Source: Syntrophaceae bacterium UBA6109
Lineage (GTDB): Bacteria > Desulfobacterota > Syntrophia > Syntrophales > UBA6109
Assembly: GCA_002428445.1 (NCBI GenBank)
Contig: DIWJ01000074.1
Span: forward strand, 1-64,000
Direction of reading: 5' to 3'
Length of the DNA: 64,000 nt
Shown piece by piece: positions 25,229-33,765 of the stretch. The notes beneath the pieces are model-generated. The model was given only the letters and a program-made list of their open reading frames with translations. It made no database searches and had not been told where the DNA came from. Made by a program: the position numbers and the translations under genes. How positions within the stretch are numbered: the stretch's first letter is position 1; the number at the start of each line of letters is the position of its first letter.

Positions 25229-26275
25229 GTGCCAAAGGTTTCAATCATCGTTCCGGTATTCAATATGGAGAAGTACCTCGCAAAATGCCTGGATTCCCTG
25301 ATCTCGCAGACGCTCACGGACATCGAAATCGTCGTCGTCGACGACGAATCGACGGACGCGTCTCCGGAAATCATCAGGGGTTACGAATCGAGGGACGAGA
25401 GAATCAGGGTGGTCCACAGGAAGAACGGCGGCCTTTCGATGGCCAGAAACTCGGGGCTGGATGTCGCAACCGGTGAATATGTCGGCTTTGTCGACGCCGA
25501 TGACTGGGTCGAGAGGGAAATGTTCGAAAGGATGTATGAGGCGGGAAACGGAAACTCCGCCGATATGGTCATCTGCAATTACAACCGGATATTTGAAAAT
25601 GCGGTGGAGAGGTCTCGGCTGGGCATCGGGACGGAAACCGTCGATGTCGACGCCCTGGGGATTCGGCGGTATTTCGACAAATACCAGTTTACCTATAAGC
25701 ACGGGGACGAGGCCTGGAACAAGATCTACCGGAGGGAGTTTCTTGAGCGCTTCAGCATCCGGTTCGAAAGGAACAGCGAGATCTTTTCCGAGGACAAACT
25801 GTTCAATCTCTATTGCCTGCTGCACGTGAAGAAGATCTCCACGCTCGATTCAAGCTTTTACAACTACCTGCAGAGGCAGGGATCGATCATGTACAAGAGA
25901 AAGCCCGATTATACGAAACGACAAATGACGCTGATGGAGAGGTTCTACAAGAAGGCGCAGTCGTGCAACAGGGACGGGGACATTGAGGATATTTTTCATG
26001 AGCTGGTTCTGATGATGGTTGAGAACATCGTCTTCGACAAATTCGGAACCGAAAGGCTTGGACTGCTGGAGGTCTATGATGATCTGCGGAATGCGAACGA
26101 CTTTCCCTTCTTCAAGCCCAGTATGCGGGAGCTGCTCCTGCATTCCAACTCACTCAAGAAGAGAGTCTACTCGCTGCTGCTGTATCACGATCTGTTTGTC
26201 CTGTTCCTGCTGCTGAAGATCATTTTCATTCGCGCCAGGGGTATGAAGAGGAAAAACCATGAGGCAGTTTGCTGA
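25229..26275 (+). CDS. Family 2 glycosyltransferase
   Basis: About 348 residues, GT-A fold. It has the nucleotide-binding start VSIIVPVFNMEKYLAKCLDS, then SQTLTDIEIVVVDDESTDAS, GGLSMARNSGLDVA and the metal-binding region GFVDADDWVE. The C-terminus is hydrophobic and basic (LLLYHDLFVLFLLLKII), suggesting membrane association. GTG 25229 is the preferred start, because GGGAGG lies 7 bases upstream and the conserved domain begins immediately; ATG 25184 has no ribosome site. It overlaps the next gene by 17 bases. Donor and acceptor are unknown. Confidence 0.9.
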   Translation: MPKVSIIVPVFNMEKYLAKCLDSLISQTLTDIEIVVVDDESTDASPEIIRGYESRDERIRVVHRKNGGLSMARNSGLDVATGEYVGFVDADDWVEREMFERMYEAGNGNSADMVICNYNRIFENAVERSRLGIGTETVDVDALGIRRYFDKYQFTYKHGDEAWNKIYRREFLERFSIRFERNSEIFSEDKLFNLYCLLHVKKISTLDSSFYNYLQRQGSIMYKRKPDYTKRQMTLMERFYKKAQSCNRDGDIEDIFHELVLMMVENIVFDKFGTERLGLLEVYDDLRNANDFPFFKPSMRELLLHSNSLKKRVYSLLLYHDLFVLFLLLKIIFIRARGMKRKNHEAVC

Positions 26276-26888
26276 GAATATTCTGACCCGCCTGAAACGG
26301 CAGCCCGCCGCGGACCGGTTGCGCCGCTTTCTCAACCGGTCGGCCATCTACTCGGAGGAACATTGGTGCCGTGTGGTGATGAACAGGGAAACGCTGAAGC
26401 TGGTTTACTCTCTCGATATCTCCAGCATGGATGCCCTGGAGGTGTCGGGGACGCGCTGGAGTGCTGCGCCTTTCCGTTCCTACCGGAGCGTCTCTTATCC
26501 TGAATTCGATCTCTGCAGCCCGCCAACAGGGATTTCGGCCGATATGATTCTTGCGGAGCAGGTATTCGAGCACCTCCTGTGGCCCTACCGCGCGGGGAGG
26601 GCCGCCTATGACCTGCTCAGGCCGCACGGGTATCTGTTCGTCACGACGCCCTTTCTCATCAAGATGCACGATGCGCCGATTGACTGTTCCCGCTGGTCGG
26701 AGACCGGCATCCGGCATTTCCTCGCCGAATGCGGTTTCCCTCTCGAAAACATCCGCACGGCATCCTGGGGGAACGAAGAATGCGTCAGGTCCAATCTGAA
26801 GACATGGACCCGCTACAAGAAATGGATCCACAGCCTCGAAAACGAGACGGAATTCCCCATGGTTGTCTGGGCGCTGGCGCAAAAATGA
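26259..26888 (+). CDS. Methyltransferase-like protein (Methyltransf_11/23 type)
   Basis: 209 residues resembling class I methyltransferases found next to glycosyltransferases. DALEVSGTRWSAAPFRSYRS stands at the motif I position but lacks the GxGxG glycine loop. A DMILAEQVFEHLLWPYRA motif and LLRPHGYLFVTTPFLIKMHD follow, as in SAM-dependent enzymes. The weak glycine loop leaves open a reduced or altered cofactor site. It starts inside the end of the preceding gene and ends with an ATGA overlap with the next, so translation is likely coupled. Confidence 0.75.
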   Translation: MRQFAENILTRLKRQPAADRLRRFLNRSAIYSEEHWCRVVMNRETLKLVYSLDISSMDALEVSGTRWSAAPFRSYRSVSYPEFDLCSPPTGISADMILAEQVFEHLLWPYRAGRAAYDLLRPHGYLFVTTPFLIKMHDAPIDCSRWSETGIRHFLAECGFPLENIRTASWGNEECVRSNLKTWTRYKKWIHSLENETEFPMVVWALAQK

Positions 26889-27715
26889 ATGACGAAATCA
26901 GCATCATCATCCCCACGCTGGGCCGGTCGACGGAGCTCGACGCGCTGCTCCGCTCGATCGCACAGTCAACGCACGCGAATTACGAAGTGGTGGTCGTTGA
27001 TCAGAACCGTCCGCGCATATTGGACGACATTCTTGCAAGGTACGAGAGCCGGATGCGCATCGTCCATCTGAAGGTCGATTTTGCAGGCGCCGCCAGGGCC
27101 CGGAATTGCGGATACGCCTCCGCCCGGGGCGAATATCTCTTCTTCCCGGACGACGACTGCGAATTGCGCGCCGATACCCTCGCAAGATTTCTCGAGTGCC
27201 GGGAGAGGATGGGCGCGGACGCCGTGTTCGGCAGATGTGTCGACCGCGCCGCTGCGGATTCCGTCGGCGCATTTTCCCGGGAGGCCGGCTATCTGTCGCT
27301 GAAGCGCCATGAGCATATGTTCATCGAAGCCACGATGTTCATCAAAAAGGAAACCTTCTCCGGATTTCTCTTTGACGAATCCTTCGGCGTCGGCACGTTC
27401 TACGGGGCGGAAGAGGCGTACGATCTCGTGCTGAGGATGCTTCACGGAAACGTCGTCATGTATTACTCCCCTGAGATCACGGTGTACCATCCCCAAAAAG
27501 TTGTCCGGCATTCCGAAACTTCCGAAATCCGGCGCGTCTTTTCCTATCGATGCGGGTTCGCGCACCTGTGCGTGAAGCATAAATTGTACGGGAAGTACCT
27601 CTCACGCCTGCTGAAAGTCATTCTCTATATTCCCTATACGATGGCCGCCGCCCGCGGAAAGACCCGCTACTACTGTGCCGAGCTCCTCGGATTGCTCGCA
27701 GGAAGAATTGTGTGA
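26885..27715 (+). CDS. Family 2 glycosyltransferase
   Basis: 276 residues, GT-A fold. It starts ISIIIPTLGRSTELDALLRS, then YEVVVVDQN, AGAARARNCGYASARGEY and the metal site FFPDDDCEL. The DDD-C pattern and the late HPQKVVRHSE stretch are typical of cluster-specific GT2 enzymes. The ATG overlaps the previous stop (ATGA), and the polymerase starts across its own stop. Linkage and sugar are not predictable from sequence. Confidence 0.9.
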   Translation: MNDEISIIIPTLGRSTELDALLRSIAQSTHANYEVVVVDQNRPRILDDILARYESRMRIVHLKVDFAGAARARNCGYASARGEYLFFPDDDCELRADTLARFLECRERMGADAVFGRCVDRAAADSVGAFSREAGYLSLKRHEHMFIEATMFIKKETFSGFLFDESFGVGTFYGAEEAYDLVLRMLHGNVVMYYSPEITVYHPQKVVRHSETSEIRRVFSYRCGFAHLCVKHKLYGKYLSRLLKVILYIPYTMAAARGKTRYYCAELLGLLAGRIV

Positions 27716-28893
27716 TGAAGAGCGCACACGGGAACAACCTCTATGCCTATTTCTTCTTTTCCCAGCTGATCTTTCTTCCCGTGTATTTCTATCAGCACCC
27801 GCTGATATCGGCCTCGATCAATACGGATCGTGCGATCTGGATGCATATGATCGGCCTGTCCTGGTCCGCCGTGGGCTATTTCACGGCAAGGTATGCCTAT
27901 GTCGCGGATGGACGCGACACCGATGCAGGACCCGGCCGTCTCGCCGCGGGTTTCTACCTGTTTTCCTACGGCATCATGATTGTGGGTGTGGTCGTAAGCG
28001 CTCTGCAGGTCTTCCTGTTCGTTCCGCCGGCGGAATACCTGTCGCAGATCTTCAGCTCCGCTTTCGAGGCGACGATCCGGGACACCTATCTCCTGCCGTC
28101 GGAGGAGGAAGGGCTGCCGGGGATCGTGAAGATGCTCGGATATGCACCCCTGTCGATTTATCTCATGTCGCTGGGGATTCTGCACTATTCACCTGCGGGC
28201 GGCGGAGACTTGCGGAAGCTTACGCACCTGAGCCGCGCCGCGCTCTGCCTGGTCGTGATCAAGGTGCTGTTCTCGCTCGATCGCCTGTCGGTCATGGCGG
28301 TCCTGCTGGCGAACCTCTTTCTCGGGCATCGGAAGGGCTACCTGAAGAATCTGCGATACGCGGCGCTGGTTCTGCTGACGCTGCTGCTGGCCGATTATCT
28401 GTCGGCCAAAAGACTGGAACACGTCGGCATTCTCGAATTTGTCCTGCTGTACTTCAAATTGGGCCTCGTCAATTTTCAGCTGATGATTGAAACATGCACC
28501 GAGTATACATACGGCTTTTCGACGATCCTCGCGCCGCTGCTCTTCGTCCTCAAGTTCTTCAACCTGTCGATGCCCGGCTACGAGGGTTCCTTCGAATGGG
28601 AGTGGAATCCGGCGCAGTATTTTTCGTCTTATGCCTTCCAGGACTTCGGGTATTTCTATTTTGTTCCCTTCTATGTCCTCGGCATCCTGCTGTACGTCAT
28701 CGACGAGCATGCACGAACGGGAAACACTTACATCAGTGCGGTGTACTTCATCGTCCTGTACGGGACGGTGTCGTTCGTCTTGGTTCCCGCCATTCGCGGA
28801 ATCGATTTCTGGTTTTCACTCCTGCTCCCTCTGGCACTGCTGAGGCTGTTCGGCGGGTTCGTTCATGCGAAGCCGCGGGTTCCTCTCCGGTAG
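27715..28893 (+). CDS. Wzy-like polysaccharide polymerase
   Basis: 392 residues with about ten hydrophobic segments and large loops, positioned between glycosyltransferases of a Wzx/Wzy cluster. Sequence similarity among polymerases is low, so the call rests on topology, context and the pattern of a conserved LLFSLDRLSVMAVLLANLF-like segment (YLVVIKVLFSLDRLSVM region) followed by a large periplasmic loop (AFQDFGYFYFVPFYVLG). Start ATG 27715 overlaps the previous stop; GTG 27712 is in frame. It would join repeat units in the periplasm. Confidence 0.7.
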   Translation: MKSAHGNNLYAYFFFSQLIFLPVYFYQHPLISASINTDRAIWMHMIGLSWSAVGYFTARYAYVADGRDTDAGPGRLAAGFYLFSYGIMIVGVVVSALQVFLFVPPAEYLSQIFSSAFEATIRDTYLLPSEEEGLPGIVKMLGYAPLSIYLMSLGILHYSPAGGGDLRKLTHLSRAALCLVVIKVLFSLDRLSVMAVLLANLFLGHRKGYLKNLRYAALVLLTLLLADYLSAKRLEHVGILEFVLLYFKLGLVNFQLMIETCTEYTYGFSTILAPLLFVLKFFNLSMPGYEGSFEWEWNPAQYFSSYAFQDFGYFYFVPFYVLGILLYVIDEHARTGNTYISAVYFIVLYGTVSFVLVPAIRGIDFWFSLLLPLALLRLFGGFVHAKPRVPLR

Positions 28894-28940
28894 ACCGGCG
28901 TTCCATCCGCGGCGGCATTCAGGAAAGGGCAACGTGCTTC

Positions 28941-29801
28941 ATGGGCATCATCCGACGGTTCGACCTGCTTCGCGCCTATTGTTCCCCGGAGAGAGAATTC
29001 GACTTTCCATGGGGCGACCTGCCAAGGAATCTCCTGCGTCCGACCTGCACGCTTCTCGCGAAATCCCATATCGAAGGGATGGCCGAGGTCGGCGGGTACA
29101 AGCGGGTCCACCTCCGGGGCATCGAACGGCCGCTCTATTGGCCGAGCTCGATCCCCCTCTACGGCCTGTACATGGTGATTGTCGAATCGCTGGATGAAAA
29201 GGACTGGCATTATTATGAGGTACCGGAAACGGAAGTTGCCGGCGGTGACGTCGTGCTGGATTGCGGCGCCGCGGAGGGGCTGTTCTCGTTGAAACTGGCG
29301 GACCGGGCGAAATGCGTTCTCATCGAACCGTCGCCGGTATTCGTGCGGGGTCTGAAGAGGACATTCGCGGGGATGCAGGATATGCAAATCGTGCCGGTCG
29401 CACTGGGCAGCAGGGCGGGGAAGGGGTATCTGAGCGCAGGCAGGCTGAACTCCGTTCTGAACGACGCCTCGTCCGATGCGTTGCCGGAGGGTTCTCTGCC
29501 GGTCGATACGACAACGATCGACCAGCTGGTTGCGGAGATGGGGCTGAACAAGGTCGATTACATCAAGGGCGACCTGGAATCCTTCGAACTGGAGGTGCTC
29601 AAAGGCGCGGCGCGGACGATCCGGGAACACATGCCGAAGATCGCCATGACCACCTATCATCGGGGCAACGACTGGAAGGAAATGCGCGATTACGTCCTTT
29701 CGCTGGCACCGGGTTATGCATGGCGCGTGAAGGGCCTGAGCTGGTCGGACGGGGGGGCCAAACCGGTGATGATCCACTTCTGGAGGCCCGGGAGACGCTG
29801 A
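28941..29801 (+). CDS. FkbM-family methyltransferase
   Basis: 286 residues. The FkbM domain occupies the second half: DVVLDCGAAEGLFSLKLADR (motif I), CVLIEPSPVFVRGLKRTF, then VDTTTIDQLVAEMGLNKVDY and IKGDLESFELEVLKGA, the diagnostic D-x-E-x-x-E-x-x-L-x-G stretch. FkbM enzymes O-methylate sugars or lipids. The ATG at 28941 is 47 bases after the polymerase stop, and its own stop overlaps the next start (TGATG). Third methyltransferase-type gene in the cluster. Confidence 0.9.
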   Translation: MGIIRRFDLLRAYCSPEREFDFPWGDLPRNLLRPTCTLLAKSHIEGMAEVGGYKRVHLRGIERPLYWPSSIPLYGLYMVIVESLDEKDWHYYEVPETEVAGGDVVLDCGAAEGLFSLKLADRAKCVLIEPSPVFVRGLKRTFAGMQDMQIVPVALGSRAGKGYLSAGRLNSVLNDASSDALPEGSLPVDTTTIDQLVAEMGLNKVDYIKGDLESFELEVLKGAARTIREHMPKIAMTTYHRGNDWKEMRDYVLSLAPGYAWRVKGLSWSDGGAKPVMIHFWRPGRR

Positions 29802-31027
29802 TGGGAACGAAAACGGCCATCGACTATTCGAGCCTGATTTACCTGCAATCGAAGGCGGCATGCTTCCTGGGGAGGATGCTGTGTCCCCGCAACGGAGACG
29901 GATCCCCGGCGAAGGACGCGGAGCCCGAGAGGATCCTCGTCGTGAAGACCGACGAAATCGGCGATTTCGTGCTGGCGACGCCGTTTCTCAGGGAACTGCG
30001 GCTCCTGCATCCCAAGGCGGCAATTGTGCTGGTCGTCAACCCGGTCACGTACAACCTGGCCGAGCTGTGCCCCTACGTCGATGAGATCCTGGTCTATCGC
30101 CAGGGCGTGGCGCGGTTCCTCCGGCCCTTCGTATTGCCCTGGCGCGCATTCATGATGGGCCATTCCACGCTGCGGGAGAGGAATTTCGACCTGGCGGTGA
30201 TGCCGAGATGGGACATGGACGGAACCTACTCGGCGTACATCGCCCATTTCAGCGGCGCAAAGCGACGGATCGGATTCACGGAGCGCGCCAACGAACGGAA
30301 GAAGATGGTGAACAGGGGTTTTGAAGCGTTGTTCACCGACGTTCTTGGCCAGGGGGAGACAAGGCACGAAGTCGAGCGGTGTCTGGACGTCATCCGTTAT
30401 CTTGGCGGGGAGCCGTCATCGAATGCCGTCGAAGTGTGGATCGGGGCCGACGATGAAAAGGCTGCCGGCGGCCTGCTGGCCGGGCGATCGGACAAGACGC
30501 TTGTCGCGTTGTGTCCGGGCGCGGGCGCCGCATGGCGGCGGTGGCCCCCGGACCGGTTCGCCGAACTGGCGAAGCGCCTGAAGCGGACCCGCGGCGCGTC
30601 GTTTGTCATCTTGGGCGGGCAGGAAGACAGACTGCTCGGAGAGGCAATCAGCAATGCGCTGGGCGGGGAAGCCGTCGACGCCACGGGCAGAACGACGCTC
30701 AGGCAAACGGCGGCGCTGCTGAAAAGATGCCGCCTCTTCGTGGGCAATGACACCGGATCGATGCACCTGGCCGCCGCCATGGGGGTGCCCGTCGTCGAGA
30801 TCTCGTGTTTCCCCGCCAACGGACCGGATTGGCACTGGAATTCGCCGCTGCGGTTCGGACCCTGGGGCGTGCCGCACAGGATCCTGCAGCCGGACGGACA
30901 TCCCGCTGCCGGCGGTTTGACCGGGGCCGCTGTGCCTGCATCGATTGAAGAGATCACCGTCGACCGGGCGGAGCGCGCCGTTGATGAACTGCTCCGGTGC
31001 CGGGACGATGCCGGCGGGAGGATCTGA
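29801..31027 (+). CDS. Family 9 glycosyltransferase (heptosyltransferase-like)
   Basis: 408 residues, GT-B fold. N-terminal ILVVKTDEIGDFVLATPFLR, central VALCPGAGAAWRRWPPDRFA, and C-terminal FVGNDTGSMHLAAAMGVPVV with SCFPANGPDWHWNSP are the GT9 hallmarks. GT9 includes ADP-heptose:LPS transferases; within a polymer cluster it may transfer a heptose-like or other sugar. The leading 45 residues (to PERILVVK) are an extension before the conserved start. Its start overlaps the previous stop by one base. Confidence 0.9.
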   Translation: MGTKTAIDYSSLIYLQSKAACFLGRMLCPRNGDGSPAKDAEPERILVVKTDEIGDFVLATPFLRELRLLHPKAAIVLVVNPVTYNLAELCPYVDEILVYRQGVARFLRPFVLPWRAFMMGHSTLRERNFDLAVMPRWDMDGTYSAYIAHFSGAKRRIGFTERANERKKMVNRGFEALFTDVLGQGETRHEVERCLDVIRYLGGEPSSNAVEVWIGADDEKAAGGLLAGRSDKTLVALCPGAGAAWRRWPPDRFAELAKRLKRTRGASFVILGGQEDRLLGEAISNALGGEAVDATGRTTLRQTAALLKRCRLFVGNDTGSMHLAAAMGVPVVEISCFPANGPDWHWNSPLRFGPWGVPHRILQPDGHPAAGGLTGAAVPASIEEITVDRAERAVDELLRCRDDAGGRI

Positions 31028-31031
31028 AGCG

Positions 31032-31787
31032 ATGAAGGTTTCCATCATCACGGCGGTGCTGAACGGGGAGCGGACGCTCCGCGACTGCATGCAGAGTGTG
31101 GCGGGCCAGGGCTATCCCGATATCGAGCATGTGCTGGTCGACGGCGCGTCGACGGACGGGACGGTCGATGTCATCAGGAATTATGGCGGCCGGGTGTCGC
31201 GGTGGATCAGCGAGCGGGACGGCGGAATCTATGACGCGATGAACAAGGGGATCCGCCTGTCGTCCGGTGAAATCGTCGGCATCCTGAATGCCGATGACCT
31301 CTATGCGTCGGAAGACGTCATCGACCGCGTGGTCGCCCGCATGTCCGTGAGCGGGGCGGACACATGCTACGGCGATCTGGTCTACATCAGCCGCGGCGAT
31401 CCGCGGAAGGCCGTGCGGCACTGGCGGTCGGGCGCCTACGACAGGAAGAGATTCCGGCGGGGCTGGATGCCTCCGCACCCGACCTTTTTCGTCCGGCGTC
31501 CCGTCTATGAAAAATATGGATTGTTCAATCTCGCGTTTCCGCTTGCCGCCGACTACGAGCTGATGCTCCGGCTCCTCTACAGATACGGGGTATCGACCGT
31601 CTACATCCCGTCCCTGATGGTCAAGATGAGGACCGGCGGGTCCTGCCGGCCGGGAATCGGGAACACGCTCCACAACATCGCGGAGAACTACCGCGCCTGG
31701 ACGGCGAACGGCCTCAAACCCAATCCCCTGACATTTCTGCTGAAGCCTCTGCGCAAGACGGTTCAATTCCTCCCGTCCGCGCCGTGA
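31032..31787 (+). CDS. Family 2 glycosyltransferase (WcaA-like)
   Basis: 251 residues, GT-A fold. It has VSIITAVLNGERTLRDCMQS, YPDIEHVLVDGASTDGT, SERDGGIYDAMNKGI and GILNADDLYAS. The DGGIYDAMNKGI motif is characteristic of colanic-acid-type GT2 enzymes. RBS GGGAGG lies 10-12 bases upstream of ATG 31032. It is the third GT2 of the cluster; with GT9 and the initiating transferase, this suggests a repeat unit of about five sugars (inference). Confidence 0.9.
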   Translation: MKVSIITAVLNGERTLRDCMQSVAGQGYPDIEHVLVDGASTDGTVDVIRNYGGRVSRWISERDGGIYDAMNKGIRLSSGEIVGILNADDLYASEDVIDRVVARMSVSGADTCYGDLVYISRGDPRKAVRHWRSGAYDRKRFRRGWMPPHPTFFVRRPVYEKYGLFNLAFPLAADYELMLRLLYRYGVSTVYIPSLMVKMRTGGSCRPGIGNTLHNIAENYRAWTANGLKPNPLTFLLKPLRKTVQFLPSAP

Positions 31788-31832
31788 GACCGGGCGAATC
31801 GATCCGGGATCGCCGCACGATCCGACCCTGAA

Positions 31833-33203
31833 ATGACCAAGACCATTCCTCACAAACAGCTGCTTCTGATGACGGGCGATGTCCTTCTCATCGCTGTCTC
31901 CCTTTATCTGGCGCCGATCCTCCGCTTCGGGATCCTGATCGATCCCGGCACGGTTTTCAGCCGGTACGACATCCTCGCCGTCTCGGTATATCTGCTGGTC
32001 CTGTACATCTTCGACTTCTACAATCCCGACGAACGGTCGAGCAAGACGGGATTCGTCCTGCGGTTCGCCGTGGCCATCGCCGTCGTCAACGTCGCGAACA
32101 TCTCCGTCTTTTACGTATTTCAGTTTCCGCCCTACGGCGCCGGGATCCTCGCCATCAGCGGATCGCTGGCCTTCCTGCTCATGGCCGCCTGGCGTTTCGC
32201 CTTCCTGCGCGTCATCGCCGCGGCGAGACCTCTGAAGATCCTCATCCTCGGCGCCGGCAGGACAGGGAAGTCCCTGTACGACTATCTGCTGACGCGGAAC
32301 GACTATGACGTGGTCGGCTTCATCGATGACGACCAAAGCAAGCGGGGGGCCGCAGGCGCGTCCCTGCCGGTATTGAGCGGCGCGGAGAACCTGTGCTCGC
32401 TGGTCAGGCAGCACGGGATCGACAAGATCATCGTCGCGATCACCGGGCAGATCAAGCCGGAGGTGTTCCGCAACCTGGTGAAGGCGAAATTCGACTGCGG
32501 CGTGGTGGTCCATCAGGTCCCCACGTTCTATGAGCAGGTGGCGGGGAAGATCCCCGTCCTGCATACGACGGACATGTGGCTGGGATTTACGGACATCGCC
32601 GGCGTCGAGCGAAACGTCTACAACACGAAGCTCAAGAAGGTATTCGACAAGGCGATCTCCGTCACCGGTCTGATCCTGGCCGCCCCGGTCATGATCCTTA
32701 CGGCCGTCCTGATCAGGCTGGAATCCAGGGGGCCCGCCATCTACCGGCAGGAGAGGGTCGGCTGGGACGAGCACATCTTCGAGCTGGTCAAGTTCCGCTC
32801 CATGCGCACCGATGCCGAGGCCAACGGGGCCGTGTGGGCGGCGGAAAACGACCCGAGGGTGACCCGTGTCGGAAAGATCATCCGGCGCCTGCGGATCGAC
32901 GAATTGCCGCAGATGTGGAATGTGCTCAAAGGCGAAATGAGCTTCGTGGGGCCGAGGCCGGAACGGATGGCGTTCGTCAAGGACCTCAAGAAGGAGATTC
33001 CCTACTACACGCTGCGGCACTCGGTCCGGCCCGGGATTACCGGATGGGCGCAGGTCAACTATCCCTACGGCGCGTCGAAAGAGGACGCCCTGGAGAAACT
33101 GCAGTACGATCTCTACTACATCAAGAACACGTCCATTCTGCTGGATATCCAGATCATCATACGCACGATTCGTGTCGCTCTTTTCAGAAAGGGGGCCAGA
33201 TGA
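31833..33203 (+). CDS. Polyprenyl glycosylphosphotransferase (initiating transferase)
   Basis: 456 residues. N-terminal membrane segments (about 10-110), a nucleotide-binding-like CoA_binding_3 domain (KILILGAGRTGKSLYDYLL), a further membrane segment near 275 and the catalytic bacterial sugar transferase domain: YRQERVGWDEHIFELVKFRS, then RLRIDELPQMWNVLKGEMSF and VGPRPER. It loads the first sugar-1-phosphate onto undecaprenyl phosphate at the inner membrane, starting each repeat unit. Its stop overlaps the next start (ATGA). The sugar, glucose or galactose type, cannot be told from sequence. Confidence 0.93.
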   Translation: MTKTIPHKQLLLMTGDVLLIAVSLYLAPILRFGILIDPGTVFSRYDILAVSVYLLVLYIFDFYNPDERSSKTGFVLRFAVAIAVVNVANISVFYVFQFPPYGAGILAISGSLAFLLMAAWRFAFLRVIAAARPLKILILGAGRTGKSLYDYLLTRNDYDVVGFIDDDQSKRGAAGASLPVLSGAENLCSLVRQHGIDKIIVAITGQIKPEVFRNLVKAKFDCGVVVHQVPTFYEQVAGKIPVLHTTDMWLGFTDIAGVERNVYNTKLKKVFDKAISVTGLILAAPVMILTAVLIRLESRGPAIYRQERVGWDEHIFELVKFRSMRTDAEANGAVWAAENDPRVTRVGKIIRRLRIDELPQMWNVLKGEMSFVGPRPERMAFVKDLKKEIPYYTLRHSVRPGITGWAQVNYPYGASKEDALEKLQYDLYYIKNTSILLDIQIIIRTIRVALFRKGAR

Positions 33204-33730
33204 AAAAGAACGCCTGTGCGGTCTTCCTGGCGGCGGCGGTGCTGAGCGCCGGAATTCTGTTTTCCGAGGCGGCGGCGGAGGATTCCGATGCGAGCCGGCG
33301 GACCCTTGCGAGCCTGCCGGGGGTCGGCGTTCTCGTCGAGCCCATTCAGCCGAACGTTCAAAAGTATGCCCAGAAGGCGGGACTGACGGCGGCTCAACTC
33401 CAGAAAGACATACAAACCCGCCTGCAGGCGGCGGGCATCAGGACTTTTCGCGGCGACGACTGGCTGAAGGTCCCGGGGCGGCCGGTGCTGTACGTCAATA
33501 TCAACACGCACGAGACGGAGAAATACTGGTACGCCTATGACATCCGGCTGGAACTGAGGCAGCTCGTTTCGCTGGAGGTCAATCCGGCGATCAAGACGCT
33601 CGCCGACACCTGGTCGATTAACATCACCGGTGTTGCGAATATCGGCAACATGAGCGTCATCCGCAATGACGTCATGGTCCTGGTTGAAAGGTATGTGCAG
33701 GCCCATCTGTCGGGTTCCCATCGCAAGTGA
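33200..33730 (+). CDS. Periplasmic protein of polysaccharide cluster, unknown
   Basis: 176 residues with a signal peptide (MKKNACAVFLAAAVLSAGIL, then FSEAAAED). The mature part has a GVGVLVEPIQPNVQKYAQKA motif, a helix with AAQLQKDIQTRLQAAGIRTF and strands VLYVNINTHETEKYWYAYDI and RLELRQLV. The layout (alpha helix packed on a sheet) recurs in small proteins of unknown function next to export genes. It is translationally coupled to the initiating transferase before it, and the YjbH gene after it starts across or just behind its stop. Confidence 0.7.
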   Translation: MKKNACAVFLAAAVLSAGILFSEAAAEDSDASRRTLASLPGVGVLVEPIQPNVQKYAQKAGLTAAQLQKDIQTRLQAAGIRTFRGDDWLKVPGRPVLYVNINTHETEKYWYAYDIRLELRQLVSLEVNPAIKTLADTWSINITGVANIGNMSVIRNDVMVLVERYVQAHLSGSHRK

Positions 33731-33765
33731 CGAGGTCGCTTCCCATCGCAGACAAGGACAGCCAG

